A stretch of DNA of 64,000 nt from Streptomyces morookaense. Lineage in GTDB: Bacteria; Actinomycetota; Actinomycetes; Streptomycetales; Streptomycetaceae. The position numbers were made by a program, and so were the translations under genes. Below, piece by piece: positions 33,267 to 40,765 of this stretch. Where the stretch lies: contig NZ_JABBXF010000043.1 in NCBI RefSeq assembly GCF_013030945.1, forward strand, positions 62,001 to 126,000, read 5' to 3'. The notes under the pieces are model-generated. The model saw nothing but the letters and a program-made list of their open reading frames with translations, made no database searches and was not told the origin of the DNA. How positions within the stretch are numbered: position 1 is the stretch's first letter; each line of letters starts with the position of its first letter.

Positions 33267-34183
33267 GCGGCAGCGTCCTGTACGACGTCCCGGGGCCGAA
33301 GGCACAGGCACGCAACCGCATCTACGGGATCCTGGCCGCCGTCGTACTGCTCGGCCTGATCGCCTTCGCCGTTCACCGGCTGGACGCCACAGGGCAGTTC
33401 CAGGGCGGGCTGTGGAGCGCCTACGAGTACACGGACACCCAGCAGCGCATCGTCGACGGCCTGCTCACCACGCTCAAGACCTTCGCCGTCGCCGCCGCAC
33501 TCTCCCTCGTCCTGGGCACCGTGCTGGCCACCGCCCGCCTGTCCGACCACAAACCGGTGCGCTGGGCGGCCACCGTGCTCGTGGAGTTCTTCCGGGCGAT
33601 GCCGCTGCTCATCATGATCTTCCTGCTGTACGCGGCGGTGTTCACGTCGGACCCCATGTGGGCCCTGGTCATCGGCTTGATGCTCTACAACGGCTCCGTA
33701 CAGGCGGAGATCTTCCGCTCCGGCATCAATGCCGTGCCCCGGGGCCAGAGCGAAGCCGCCTTCGCACTGGGGCTGCGCAAGACCCAGGTGATGACGACCG
33801 TGCTCGTCCCCCAGGCCGTCCGCACGATGCTGCCCTCGATCATCAGCCAGCTCGTGGTCACCCTCAAGGACACCTCGCTCGGCTTCATCATCCTGTACGA
33901 GGAGCTGCTGTTCGTCGGCAAGTCCTTTGCGCAGCAGACGCCTCCGGTGAACGGTGTCTACGCCTTCATCCCGATGGTCATCGTCTTCGGGTCGATCTAC
34001 GTACTGCTGTGCCTGGCACTGTCGTCCGTCGCCACGTGGGTCGAACGGCGCACGAAACGCTCGCGCAAGGGCACCCCGCCGCCGCTGGCCGCCACCGGTG
34101 CGGTCGTCATGGCCGATCCCGGGCACAGCGCCGCCGCGGGCGACCCCGGCGCCTCCGGCGCGGACGTCCCCAAGGCCGACTGA
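33263..34183 (+). CDS. gluD: Glutamate ABC transporter permease GluD
   Basis: Partner permease of 306 residues, with an N-terminal cytoplasmic start, a first TM (IYGILAAVVLLGLIAFAV) and a permease core with the EAA loop SEAAFALGLRKTQVMTTVLVPQA. The C-terminal 40 residues are hydrophilic and low complexity (GDPGASGADVPKAD). The ATG at 33263 overlaps the gluC stop. It is the last gene of the operon. Confidence 0.93.
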   Translation: MSGSVLYDVPGPKAQARNRIYGILAAVVLLGLIAFAVHRLDATGQFQGGLWSAYEYTDTQQRIVDGLLTTLKTFAVAAALSLVLGTVLATARLSDHKPVRWAATVLVEFFRAMPLLIMIFLLYAAVFTSDPMWALVIGLMLYNGSVQAEIFRSGINAVPRGQSEAAFALGLRKTQVMTTVLVPQAVRTMLPSIISQLVVTLKDTSLGFIILYEELLFVGKSFAQQTPPVNGVYAFIPMVIVFGSIYVLLCLALSSVATWVERRTKRSRKGTPPPLAATGAVVMADPGHSAAAGDPGASGADVPKAD

Positions 34184-34331
34184 TCCGGCCGCCGCTGACG
34201 CCTCGTCGGTTCCTGTGGACCGGCGGGGCGCACGCGTACGGCGCGCCGCGGCAAAGCCGTTGATCACTTGACGCAAGCAGCAGCAATGGGTTGCATACGT
34301 TCTGTGATCGCGCACCGTTTTCCCCCTGGCA

Positions 34332-34371
34332 GTCCCTGTACGTCCCGTACGCACCGCGCCGGTGCAGGGAC
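34332..34371 (+). promoter_or_regulatory. Branched RNA structure in monooxygenase leader
   Basis: gtccctg (34332-34338) pairs with cagggac (34365-34371) and encloses two small hairpins (tacg-tcc-cgta; gcacc-g/c loop-ggtgc). The 5' leader between 34184 and 34404 otherwise has a -35-like ttgacg at 34268 but no clear partner -10. Confidence 0.35.
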
Positions 34372-34404
34372 GACCGGCCGCCGCACTCGTCAGGGGGCCG
34401 TGCC

Positions 34405-36078
34405 GTGGACCCGGTGATCGTCGTCGGGGCCGGTCCGGTCGGTCTCACCCTCGCCCTGGCCCTCGCCCGGTACGACGTCCCCGTGGTCGTCCTGGACGAA
34501 ACCGCGGAGGAGAATCTCGAGGAGCGGCGCCCGGCCCGCACGGTCGTGCTGCGGCCGGAGACCGCCGCCCTGCTGGAACGGCTCGGCTGCGCCACGACGG
34601 AGGGCAGCCGGTGGACGGGCTGGCGGACGCTGCACCGCCGGACCGTGACCCTGCAGGTGCCCTTCGAGACGCCGGGGGACACCGAGGAGGACGAGGAGAG
34701 CGGCCGGCCTCCCGGAGAACCGTCTCCGCTGCATCTGCCCCAGCACGCGCTCCTGCGGGAGCTGCAGGCCGCACTGGCCGGTGCCGACGGCGTGACGATC
34801 GCCCGCGGCCACCGGCTGACCATCCTGACGCAGGACGCCTCCGGCATCACCGCACGCACCCGGAGCGACAACAGCACGGCCTGGCGGGCGAGTTATCTGG
34901 TCGGCTGTGACGGCGCCCGCTCGGTCGTCCGCAAGCTCACCGGTGCCCGCTTCCCCGGGCGCACGGCCGTGGAGCGGTTCGCGGTCGCCGCCCTGCGCAC
35001 CGAACTGCCGTGGCCGGGCGAGGCGGTGCTGCACCGTGCGCCGCCGCGCGGCAGCGAGGTGACGGCCCGCCCGCTGCCGGGCGGGGTGTGGCGGCTCGAC
35101 TGGCTGCTGCCGCCGGACGGCGGACTGGTCACTCCCGACGCCCTGTTGGCCCACATCGACGACTCACTGGCGCTGTGGTGCGGCGAGACGCCGGCGTACG
35201 AACTGCTGGACACCGGGGTGCACGCCGTGCACCACCGCCTCGCGCGCCGCTGGCGCAGCGGGCGCGCCTTCCTCGCCGGGGACGCCGCGCACCTCCTGGG
35301 GGCCCTGGGCACCCAGGGACTGGACGAGGGGCTGCAGGATGCCGGCAACCTCGCCTGGAAGCTGGCGCTCGCCTGGCACCACGGCGCCTCGGACGCGCTG
35401 CTCGACAGCTACCAGGCGGAGCGGCGGGCGGCGATCGTGGCCCGGCTGCGTGCCGCCGACCGCGCATTGCCTTCGGTGCGCGCCGGGGGCGGATGGCGCA
35501 CTGTGCGGCGCGCGGTGCTGCCGGGCACCGCACGCACCCACGATCTCCTGCTCACCGAGGGCCACTTGGGGCGCGGAGCACTCGGTGCGCTGCCGGTGTA
35601 CGCCCGTACGCCCCTGACACCGGCCGCCCCACCCGCGGGGGCCGTGCCGGTCGGGACGGCTGTGGGCGAGCGGGTCGCCGACGTGCCGGTGACGGATCCG
35701 GACGGCGCGGAAGTGCTGCTGCACGAGCGGCTCGGCGGCGATCTGCTCGTGGTTCTCGTGGCCCCGGGGACGGGGGTGTGGGAGCGCCGGCACTGGCTCG
35801 GGGCGGGGCTGATGCCGAGGCTCGCGGCGGCGGTCTCCGCGCTGCCCATGCGGGCCGAACTGCTGGTCGCCGAAGGGTATCCGGGGGCTGCGGCGCACAC
35901 CGTGCTGGTGGTGCGGCCGGACGGGCACCTGGTGGCGGCGCTTGCCGGGGTGCGGCCCGCGGAGCTGTACGCGTGCGCGGACGCCGCGAGGGGCGGAGCG
36001 GCGGGCGGTGCGCCGGCGCCCGAGGAGCAGGAGGAGGCGGCCGGCGGAGCAGCCAGTGAGGCTGCGGCCAACCGTTGA
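34405..36078 (+). CDS. FAD-dependent monooxygenase (PheA/TfdB-like)
   Basis: A 557-residue flavin hydroxylase of the aromatic-ring/polyketide hydroxylase group. It has GxGxxG dinucleotide binding (VIVVGAGPVGLTLALALA, residues 4-21), the NAD(P)H/FAD motif YLVGCDGARSVVRK, and FLAGDAAHLLGALGTQGLDEGLQDAGNLAWKLA (GD motif binding the FAD ribityl). A thioredoxin-like C-terminal domain ends in an acidic Ala/Gly-rich tail. The GTG at 34405 has AGGGGG upstream and starts directly at the Rossmann strand. It stands alone, so its substrate is unclear. Confidence 0.87.
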   Translation: MDPVIVVGAGPVGLTLALALARYDVPVVVLDETAEENLEERRPARTVVLRPETAALLERLGCATTEGSRWTGWRTLHRRTVTLQVPFETPGDTEEDEESGRPPGEPSPLHLPQHALLRELQAALAGADGVTIARGHRLTILTQDASGITARTRSDNSTAWRASYLVGCDGARSVVRKLTGARFPGRTAVERFAVAALRTELPWPGEAVLHRAPPRGSEVTARPLPGGVWRLDWLLPPDGGLVTPDALLAHIDDSLALWCGETPAYELLDTGVHAVHHRLARRWRSGRAFLAGDAAHLLGALGTQGLDEGLQDAGNLAWKLALAWHHGASDALLDSYQAERRAAIVARLRAADRALPSVRAGGGWRTVRRAVLPGTARTHDLLLTEGHLGRGALGALPVYARTPLTPAAPPAGAVPVGTAVGERVADVPVTDPDGAEVLLHERLGGDLLVVLVAPGTGVWERRHWLGAGLMPRLAAAVSALPMRAELLVAEGYPGAAAHTVLVVRPDGHLVAALAGVRPAELYACADAARGGAAGGAPAPEEQEEAAGGAASEAAANR

Positions 36079-36125
36079 CCCGCCCGTTCCGCCATGGTTG
36101 AGTCCGGAGTGTGACCGGCAGCAGC

Positions 36126-36197
36126 ATGCTCTTCTGGCGGAGGGTCCATCTGGACCTCGTCCGCTATGCGGGCTGCGTCTGTCGTCCGTCCTGCTGA
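36126..36197 (+). CDS. Cysteine-rich leader peptide
   Basis: A 23-codon frame, MLFWRRVHLDLVRYAGCVCR then PSC. It has the R-R-x-H-x-D-L-x-R pattern of actinobacterial putative leader peptides found upstream of sulfur-metabolism genes. It carries Cys at 17 and 19 and ends in Cys23. An in-frame GTG at 36111 could add five residues. It lies 90 bp before cysteine dioxygenase. Ribosome stalling at Cys codons when cysteine is scarce could control the downstream hairpin (36219-36247). Too small for routine gene finding. Confidence 0.72.
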   Translation: MLFWRRVHLDLVRYAGCVCRPSC

Positions 36198-36218
36198 TCC
36201 GCTTCCCTGCGCGCCCTG

Positions 36219-36247
36219 CCGGCACGTCCGCCTCTGCGGGTGCCCGG
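36219..36247 (+). promoter_or_regulatory. Stem-loop between leader peptide and cysteine dioxygenase
   Basis: Interrupted stem: ccgg-cac pairs with gtg-c-ccgg, and an inner ccgc-ctct-gcgg. It begins 21 nt after the leader stop codon, so a ribosome on the leader would come close to it. A candidate attenuator without a U-run. Confidence 0.4.
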
Positions 36248-36287
36248 GTGCTGCGCGTTTCCGCCGCGATCACCCAGGACGGTCCCT

Positions 36288-36833
36288 GTGTCTTCTCCCC
36301 TGCCTTCGTCCACCGCTCCCGCCCCGTCCGACGCGCCGCCAAGCAGGCCGGGGGCCAAGGAACTTCTCGCCTTCGCGTACCGCGTCGCGGCCGACGCGGA
36401 GCTCGTCACCTCGCTGCCGCTGGACCCGCAGGGGCGCACCTGGATCCGCCTGGAGGGGCCGGGCGGCAGCGAGGCGTGGCTCATCGGCTGGCCGCCGGGC
36501 GCCGGCACCGGCTGGCACGACCACGGCGGTTCGTACGGCGCCTTCGCCACGGCGGCGGGCCGGCTGACCGAGCAGTCGCTCGCCGCCCGGCTGCCCACCG
36601 AGGGCTGGAAGCTGCTGGAACTCGCCGACGGCATCGACCGCGAGCGGCAGTTGGAGGGCGGCAACGGGCGGGCCTTCGGGCCGCACCACGTGCACCAGGT
36701 GTTCAACGCCTCGGCGGAGCACGCGGTGTCGGTGCACGCCTACTACCCGCCGCTGCCGATGATGCGGCGTTATCACCGCAGCGGGCAGGTGCTCAGGCTG
36801 GAGCAGATCGAGTGGGCGCAGGAGTGGGCATGA
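36288..36833 (+). CDS. Cysteine dioxygenase
   Basis: Fe(II) thiol dioxygenase (cupin) oxidising L-cysteine to cysteine sulfinate. The 181-residue protein has the metal-binding histidines in WHDHGGSYGAFA and in FGPHHVHQVFN, and the C-terminal cupin strand SVHAYYPPLPMMRRY. The GTG at 36288 starts MSSPLPSSTAPAP. It is followed by a rhodanese gene with a 4-base ATGA overlap, and preceded by a cysteine-rich leader peptide, supporting control by cysteine supply. Confidence 0.9.
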   Translation: MSSPLPSSTAPAPSDAPPSRPGAKELLAFAYRVAADAELVTSLPLDPQGRTWIRLEGPGGSEAWLIGWPPGAGTGWHDHGGSYGAFATAAGRLTEQSLAARLPTEGWKLLELADGIDRERQLEGGNGRAFGPHHVHQVFNASAEHAVSVHAYYPPLPMMRRYHRSGQVLRLEQIEWAQEWA

Positions 36834-37282
36834 GGGTGGAGGAGCTGCTGGCCGAGGCACGGGCGGGGCTCGACCGGCTCGAACCGGCGGAGGCGGCCGC
36901 CGTCCAGGCCGGGGGCGGGCTGCTGGTCGACATCCGCTACGCGGCGCTGCGGGAACGGGACGGCACGATCCCGGGGGCGCTGGTGGTCGAGCGCAACGAG
37001 CTGGAGTGGCGGCTGGACCCTGCCTGCGCCCACCGCGCGGCCGAGGCCACCGGCCATGATCTGCGCGTGGTCGTCATCTGCGACGAGGGGTACGCCTCCA
37101 GCCTGGCAGCGGTCTCCCTGCACCGGCTCGGGCTGCGGCATGCCACGGACGTGTCCGGAGGCTTCCGGGCGTGGCGTGCGGCGGGACTGCCGGTGCAGCC
37201 GCCCGCCCCCCGGCCCTCCGGGGACGGGACGCCGCCGGAGGGGGGCCGGCTTCCGGGCGGGGGTCAGTCGCCGGGCAGGTAG
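36830..37282 (+). CDS. Rhodanese-like domain protein
   Basis: A 150-residue sulfurtransferase-like protein. The N-terminal helix is MRVEELLAEARAGLDRL, the core is GGLLVDIRYAALRERDGTIPGAL, and the active-site Cys is in VVICDEGYASSLAA, followed by DVSGGFRAWRAAGLP. The C-terminal 25 residues are low complexity. The ATG overlaps the cysteine dioxygenase stop, so it belongs to that sulfur operon. The final 19 bp overlap the 3' end of recX on the other strand. Confidence 0.88.
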   Translation: MRVEELLAEARAGLDRLEPAEAAAVQAGGGLLVDIRYAALRERDGTIPGALVVERNELEWRLDPACAHRAAEATGHDLRVVVICDEGYASSLAAVSLHRLGLRHATDVSGGFRAWRAAGLPVQPPAPRPSGDGTPPEGGRLPGGGQSPGR

Positions 37283-37875
37283 TGCTCGAGCAGCTCGGGG
37301 TCCTCGCCCTCCTCCTCCAGGACCCGGCGCACCACGCGCAGGGCGAGACCCTCGGAGTACCCCTTGCGGCCCAGCATCCCGACGAGCCGGCGCAGCCGCT
37401 TCTCACGGTCCATGCCGCGGGTGCTGCGCAGCTTGCGCTCGACGAGCTCGCGGGCCGTGTGCTCCTCCTGCTCGGGGTCGAGCTGCCCCACCGCCTCGTC
37501 GATCAGCGCGGAATCCACGCCCTTGGTGCGCAGTTCGCGCGCCAGGGCGCGGCGGGCCAGCCCGCGGCCGCGGTGCCGGGACTCCACCCAGGCCCCGGCG
37601 AAGGCCGCGTCGTCGATCAGCCCGACGTCCTCGAACCGGGAGAGCACTTCCTCGGCGGCCTCGGCCGGTATGCCGCGCTTGGCCAGGGCGTCGGCGAGCT
37701 GCCTGCGGGTGCGGGGGGATCCGGTGAGCAGGCGCAGGCAGATCGCCCGCGCCTGCTCCTCCGGTGACGGGGGCGCCCCGTCCCCGGCCCTCGACGGGTC
37801 GGGGGCGCCGCCGCCCGTACGGTCGTCCGCATGCGACTCCGGCCGGCTCTCCCGCCACGTCCTCGTTCCGGACAT
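37264..37875 (-). CDS. recX: Regulatory protein RecX
   Basis: Inhibits or modulates RecA filaments. The 203-residue protein has three three-helix RecX repeats: ICLRLLTGSPRTRRQLADALAKRG, FAGAWVESRHRGRGLARRALARELRTKG and KRLRRLVGMLGRKGYS, with an acidic C-terminus. The ATG at 37875 is six bases after the recA stop, so recA-recX is an operon. The first 35 residues are variable. Confidence 0.95.
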   Translation of the reverse strand: MSGTRTWRESRPESHADDRTGGGAPDPSRAGDGAPPSPEEQARAICLRLLTGSPRTRRQLADALAKRGIPAEAAEEVLSRFEDVGLIDDAAFAGAWVESRHRGRGLARRALARELRTKGVDSALIDEAVGQLDPEQEEHTARELVERKLRSTRGMDREKRLRRLVGMLGRKGYSEGLALRVVRRVLEEEGEDPELLEHYLPGD

Positions 37876-37881
37876 GGCGGG

Positions 37882-38994
37882 CTAGCTCTTGGCCGTGGCC
37901 TTGGCGGCCTTGCCCGTGGCCTTGGCCGGGGCCGGGACGGACTTGGCGGGCTCGCCCGCGGCGGCGTCCGCGCCGGGCTCGGCCTCGGGCGCCTCGGGCC
38001 GGGTGCCCACGCCGAGCTTCTCCTTGATCTTCTTCTCGATCTCGTTGGCGAGGTCGGGGTTGTCCTTGAGGAAGTTGCGGGCGTTCTCCTTGCCCTGGCC
38101 GAGCTGGTCGCCCTCGTAGGTGTACCAGGCACCGGCCTTGCGGATGAAGCCGTGCTCCACGCCCATGTCGATCAGGCCGCCCTCGCGGCTGATGCCCTGG
38201 CCGTAGAGGATGTCGAACTCGGCCTGCTTGAAGGGGGGCGCGACCTTGTTCTTGACGACCTTGCAGCGGGTGCGGTTGCCGACCGCCTCCGTGCCGTCCT
38301 TCAGGGTCTCGATGCGGCGGATGTCGATGCGCACCGAGGCGTAGAACTTGAGCGCGCGGCCACCGGTCGTGGTCTCCGGGGAGCCGAACATCACGCCGAT
38401 CTTCTCGCGGAGCTGGTTGATGAAGATGGCGGTGGTCTTGGACTGGTTCAGCGCGCTGGTGATCTTCCGGAGCGCCTGGCTCATCAGCCGGGCCTGGAGG
38501 CCCACGTGCGAGTCGCCCATCTCGCCCTCGATCTCCGCGCGCGGCACCAGGGCCGCCACGGAGTCGATGACGATCAGGTCGAGCGCGCCGGAGCGGACCA
38601 GCATGTCGACGATCTCCAGAGCCTGCTCGCCGTTGTCCGGCTGGGACAGGATCAGGTTGTCGATGTCCACCCCGAGCTTCTTGGCGTACTCGGGGTCGAG
38701 GGCGTGCTCGGCGTCCACGAAGGCCACCGTGCCGCCTGCGCGCTGGGCGTTGGCCACGGCGTGCAGGGTGAGGGTGGTCTTGCCGGAGGACTCCGGCCCG
38801 TAGACCTCCACCACGCGGCCGCGCGGCAGGCCGCCGACGCCGAGGGCGACGTCGAGGGCCGTCGAGCCGGTGGGGATGACCTCGATCGGCTCGTTCGGCC
38901 GCTCGCCCAGGCGCATGACCGCGCCCTTGCCGAATTGCCGTTCAATCTGTGCGAGCGCGGCGTCCAGCGCCTTCTCGCGGTCGGTGCCTGCCAT
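37882..38994 (-). CDS. recA: Recombinase RecA
   Basis: Strand-exchange protein and coprotease for LexA. The 370-residue protein has GPESSGKTT (Walker A), VIDSVAALVPRAEIEGEMGD, loop L2 (NQLREKIGVMFGSPETTTGG), KVVKNKVAPPF, and a lysine/alanine-rich C-terminal tail typical of Streptomyces. The ATG at 38994 follows a weak GGAACC site. A LexA-independent damage promoter lies 44-66 bp upstream, and an SOS-like half-site about 130 bp upstream. Confidence 0.98.
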   Translation of the reverse strand: MAGTDREKALDAALAQIERQFGKGAVMRLGERPNEPIEVIPTGSTALDVALGVGGLPRGRVVEVYGPESSGKTTLTLHAVANAQRAGGTVAFVDAEHALDPEYAKKLGVDIDNLILSQPDNGEQALEIVDMLVRSGALDLIVIDSVAALVPRAEIEGEMGDSHVGLQARLMSQALRKITSALNQSKTTAIFINQLREKIGVMFGSPETTTGGRALKFYASVRIDIRRIETLKDGTEAVGNRTRCKVVKNKVAPPFKQAEFDILYGQGISREGGLIDMGVEHGFIRKAGAWYTYEGDQLGQGKENARNFLKDNPDLANEIEKKIKEKLGVGTRPEAPEAEPGADAAAGEPAKSVPAPAKATGKAAKATAKS

Positions 38995-39037
38995 GGGTTC
39001 CACCCGGTTTGCTTGAGTCGATCGCTTCACGTCCACG

Positions 39038-39060
39038 ACGCTAGCGCCTGCCACTGACAA
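39038..39060 (-). promoter_or_regulatory. LexA-independent DNA-damage promoter of recA
   Basis: On the minus strand the sequence reads TTGTCAGTGGC, six bases (AGGCGC), then TAGCGT. This is the TTGTCAGTGGC-N6-TAGggT element described for Streptomyces recA and, in shorter form, for PafBC-dependent genes of mycobacteria. A second, weaker SOS-like site, GAACATCCATTC, lies upstream on the minus strand at 39123-39134. Confidence 0.85.
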
Positions 39061-39170
39061 CCGGCCCGGGCGTCGCCCCGGCCTGTGGAAAACTCGGTTC
39101 CGCGGCCCGGGGAGACCCATGAGAATGGATGTTCGATTTTGCTGTCAAGCGCGCCGCGCCGGCCTCGGAA

Positions 39171-40370
39171 TCACCGTCCCCGGAGCGCCCGGAACATCCG
39201 CACGAGCGCCGGCGGACGGCCCCCGCCCCCCTCCCCGCCCGGCCGCCGCGGCCCCTCTCCCGCCACCGCGGCCGCCTCGTCGACGAGTTCGTACCGCTTC
39301 ACGTACGCCCCGAGGAACGCCTGCAGCGTCGCCGTCGCGGGGATCGCGACGAGCGCGCCCACCGCACCGAGCAGCGCCGTGCCCGCGATCACCGAGCCGA
39401 AGGCGACGGCCGGGTGGATGTCCACGGTCCTGGCGGTGATGCGCGGCTGCAGCACGTAGTTCTCGAACTGCTGGTAGACCACGACGAAGGCGAGCACCCA
39501 CACCGCGTACCAGGGGTCGACGGTGAAGGCGAGCAACATCGGCAGCGCTCCCGCGAGGTAGGTGCCGATGGTCGGGATGAACTGCGACACCAGTCCGACC
39601 CAGATGGCGAGCGCCGGGGCATAGGGCACGCCCAGGACCACGAACAGGACGTAGTGCGCGACGCCGGAGACGAGCGCCATCAGAGCGCGCGAGTAGATGT
39701 AGCCGCCGGTCTTGGCCACCGCGAGGTCCCAGGCGCGCAGCACCTCGGTCTGCCGGTGCGGCGGGAGGACGGAGCACAGGGCACGGCGCAGCCGGGGGCC
39801 GTCGGCCGCGAAGTAGAACGAGAACAGCACCACGGTCAGCAGCTGGAACAGACCGCCGAGGACGGTGGCCGAGACGTCCAGCACCCCGCCTGCGCTGTTG
39901 CGCAGGTACTTCTGCAGCCAGTCGGAGTGCAGCAGGCTCGTCTGGATCTCGACGCGGGAGAGCCTGGTGTGGAACGTCCGGTTGAGCCAGCCGATCACCG
40001 CGTCCAGATAGGCGGGGAAGTTCTCCACGATGTTCTGGATCTGCCCGGCGAGCATCGAGCCCAGCATGGTGAAGAACGCGGTGAACGCCAGGGCGACGCC
40101 GAGGAAGACCAGCCCGGTCGCCGCACCGCGCCGCATGCCGCGCGCGGCCATCCTGTCCACCGCGGGCTCGACGGCGAGCGCCAGGAAGAACGCGATCAGG
40201 ATGTCGACCAGCAGCCCGAGGAGCTGATGGAAGGCCCAGACGCCCAGCTGGAAGCAGGCGAACAGGGCAAGCGTCACCACGACCGCCCGGGGCAGCCAGC
40301 GCGGCATGCGCGCGCCGTCGCCGGGCCGGGTCGGTCGGGAGTCCGGGGAGGTGTCGTCGGTGGCTGCCAC
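39171..40370 (-). CDS. AI-2E family transporter (PerM/YdiK-like)
   Basis: A 399-residue membrane protein with about eight transmembrane helices. Characteristic elements are LGLLVDILIAFFLALAVEPAVDRM, SFYFAADGPRLRRAL, VGLVSQFIPTIGTYLAG and GSVIAGTALLGAVGALVAIPATA. Members export small molecules or ions (including Na+/H+ antiport in some); the substrate here is unknown. The GTG at 40370 was chosen for the conserved N-terminus; a GTG at 40400 is an alternative. Downstream of the DUF3046 gene on the same strand. Confidence 0.88.
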   Translation of the reverse strand: MAATDDTSPDSRPTRPGDGARMPRWLPRAVVVTLALFACFQLGVWAFHQLLGLLVDILIAFFLALAVEPAVDRMAARGMRRGAATGLVFLGVALAFTAFFTMLGSMLAGQIQNIVENFPAYLDAVIGWLNRTFHTRLSRVEIQTSLLHSDWLQKYLRNSAGGVLDVSATVLGGLFQLLTVVLFSFYFAADGPRLRRALCSVLPPHRQTEVLRAWDLAVAKTGGYIYSRALMALVSGVAHYVLFVVLGVPYAPALAIWVGLVSQFIPTIGTYLAGALPMLLAFTVDPWYAVWVLAFVVVYQQFENYVLQPRITARTVDIHPAVAFGSVIAGTALLGAVGALVAIPATATLQAFLGAYVKRYELVDEAAAVAGEGPRRPGGEGGGGRPPALVRMFRALRGR

Positions 40371-40420
40371 GGAGCAAGTCTGACCTACGGGACGAAACAC
40401 CCCCGAACGCCCCCGGCGGC

Positions 40421-40456
40421 ACCGGCAGCACCGGCAGCACCGGCAGCACCGGCAGC
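40421..40456 (+). repeat. Four tandem copies of a 9-bp unit
   Basis: accggcagc repeats four times without change between the AI-2E transporter and DUF3046 genes. In the minus strand it would lie in the transcript leader of the transporter. Such short repeats are prone to slippage. Confidence 0.85.
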
Positions 40457-40493
40457 CCAGGCCACCGTCCCTCCGGCGTCCCGCCGGCCGGCG

Positions 40494-40682
40494 TCAGTGC
40501 TCGGGGATCTCCATCGTCCGGCACACCGCGCGCCACACGTCCTTGGCGTTCCAGCCGGCGTCCAGCGCCTGGTGCACGGTCCTCCCGCCGAGCTCGGACA
40601 TCACATGATCGCGCGCGAAGGAGTCGGCGTACGCCGCGCCGAAATGATCCGCCATCCGCTGCCAGAAGACCGTCAACCGCAT
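40494..40682 (-). CDS. DUF3046 domain protein
   Basis: A 62-residue conserved actinobacterial protein, starting MRLTVFWQRMADHFGAAYAD and continuing HVMSELGGRTVHQALDAGW with KDVWRAVC. It matches the usual length of the family, whose genes commonly lie close to recA/recX. The ATG at 40682 is the only sensible start. Function unknown. Confidence 0.88.
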   Translation of the reverse strand: MRLTVFWQRMADHFGAAYADSFARDHVMSELGGRTVHQALDAGWNAKDVWRAVCRTMEIPEH

Positions 40683-40749
40683 GGACCCAGTATCCCGCCC
40701 CTGAGAGTGCAGCCGGGCACGAGCCGCTGCCGGGCGCCGCCGCGCCCCC

Positions 40750-40765
40750 TACGGTCTTGTCCATG
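40750..40765 (+). promoter_or_regulatory. -10 element of a leaderless transcript
   Basis: tacggt at 40750-40755 fits TANNNT. The ATG at 40763 follows after seven bases, so transcription would start at or next to the start codon. No ribosome-binding site is visible. Confidence 0.5.
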
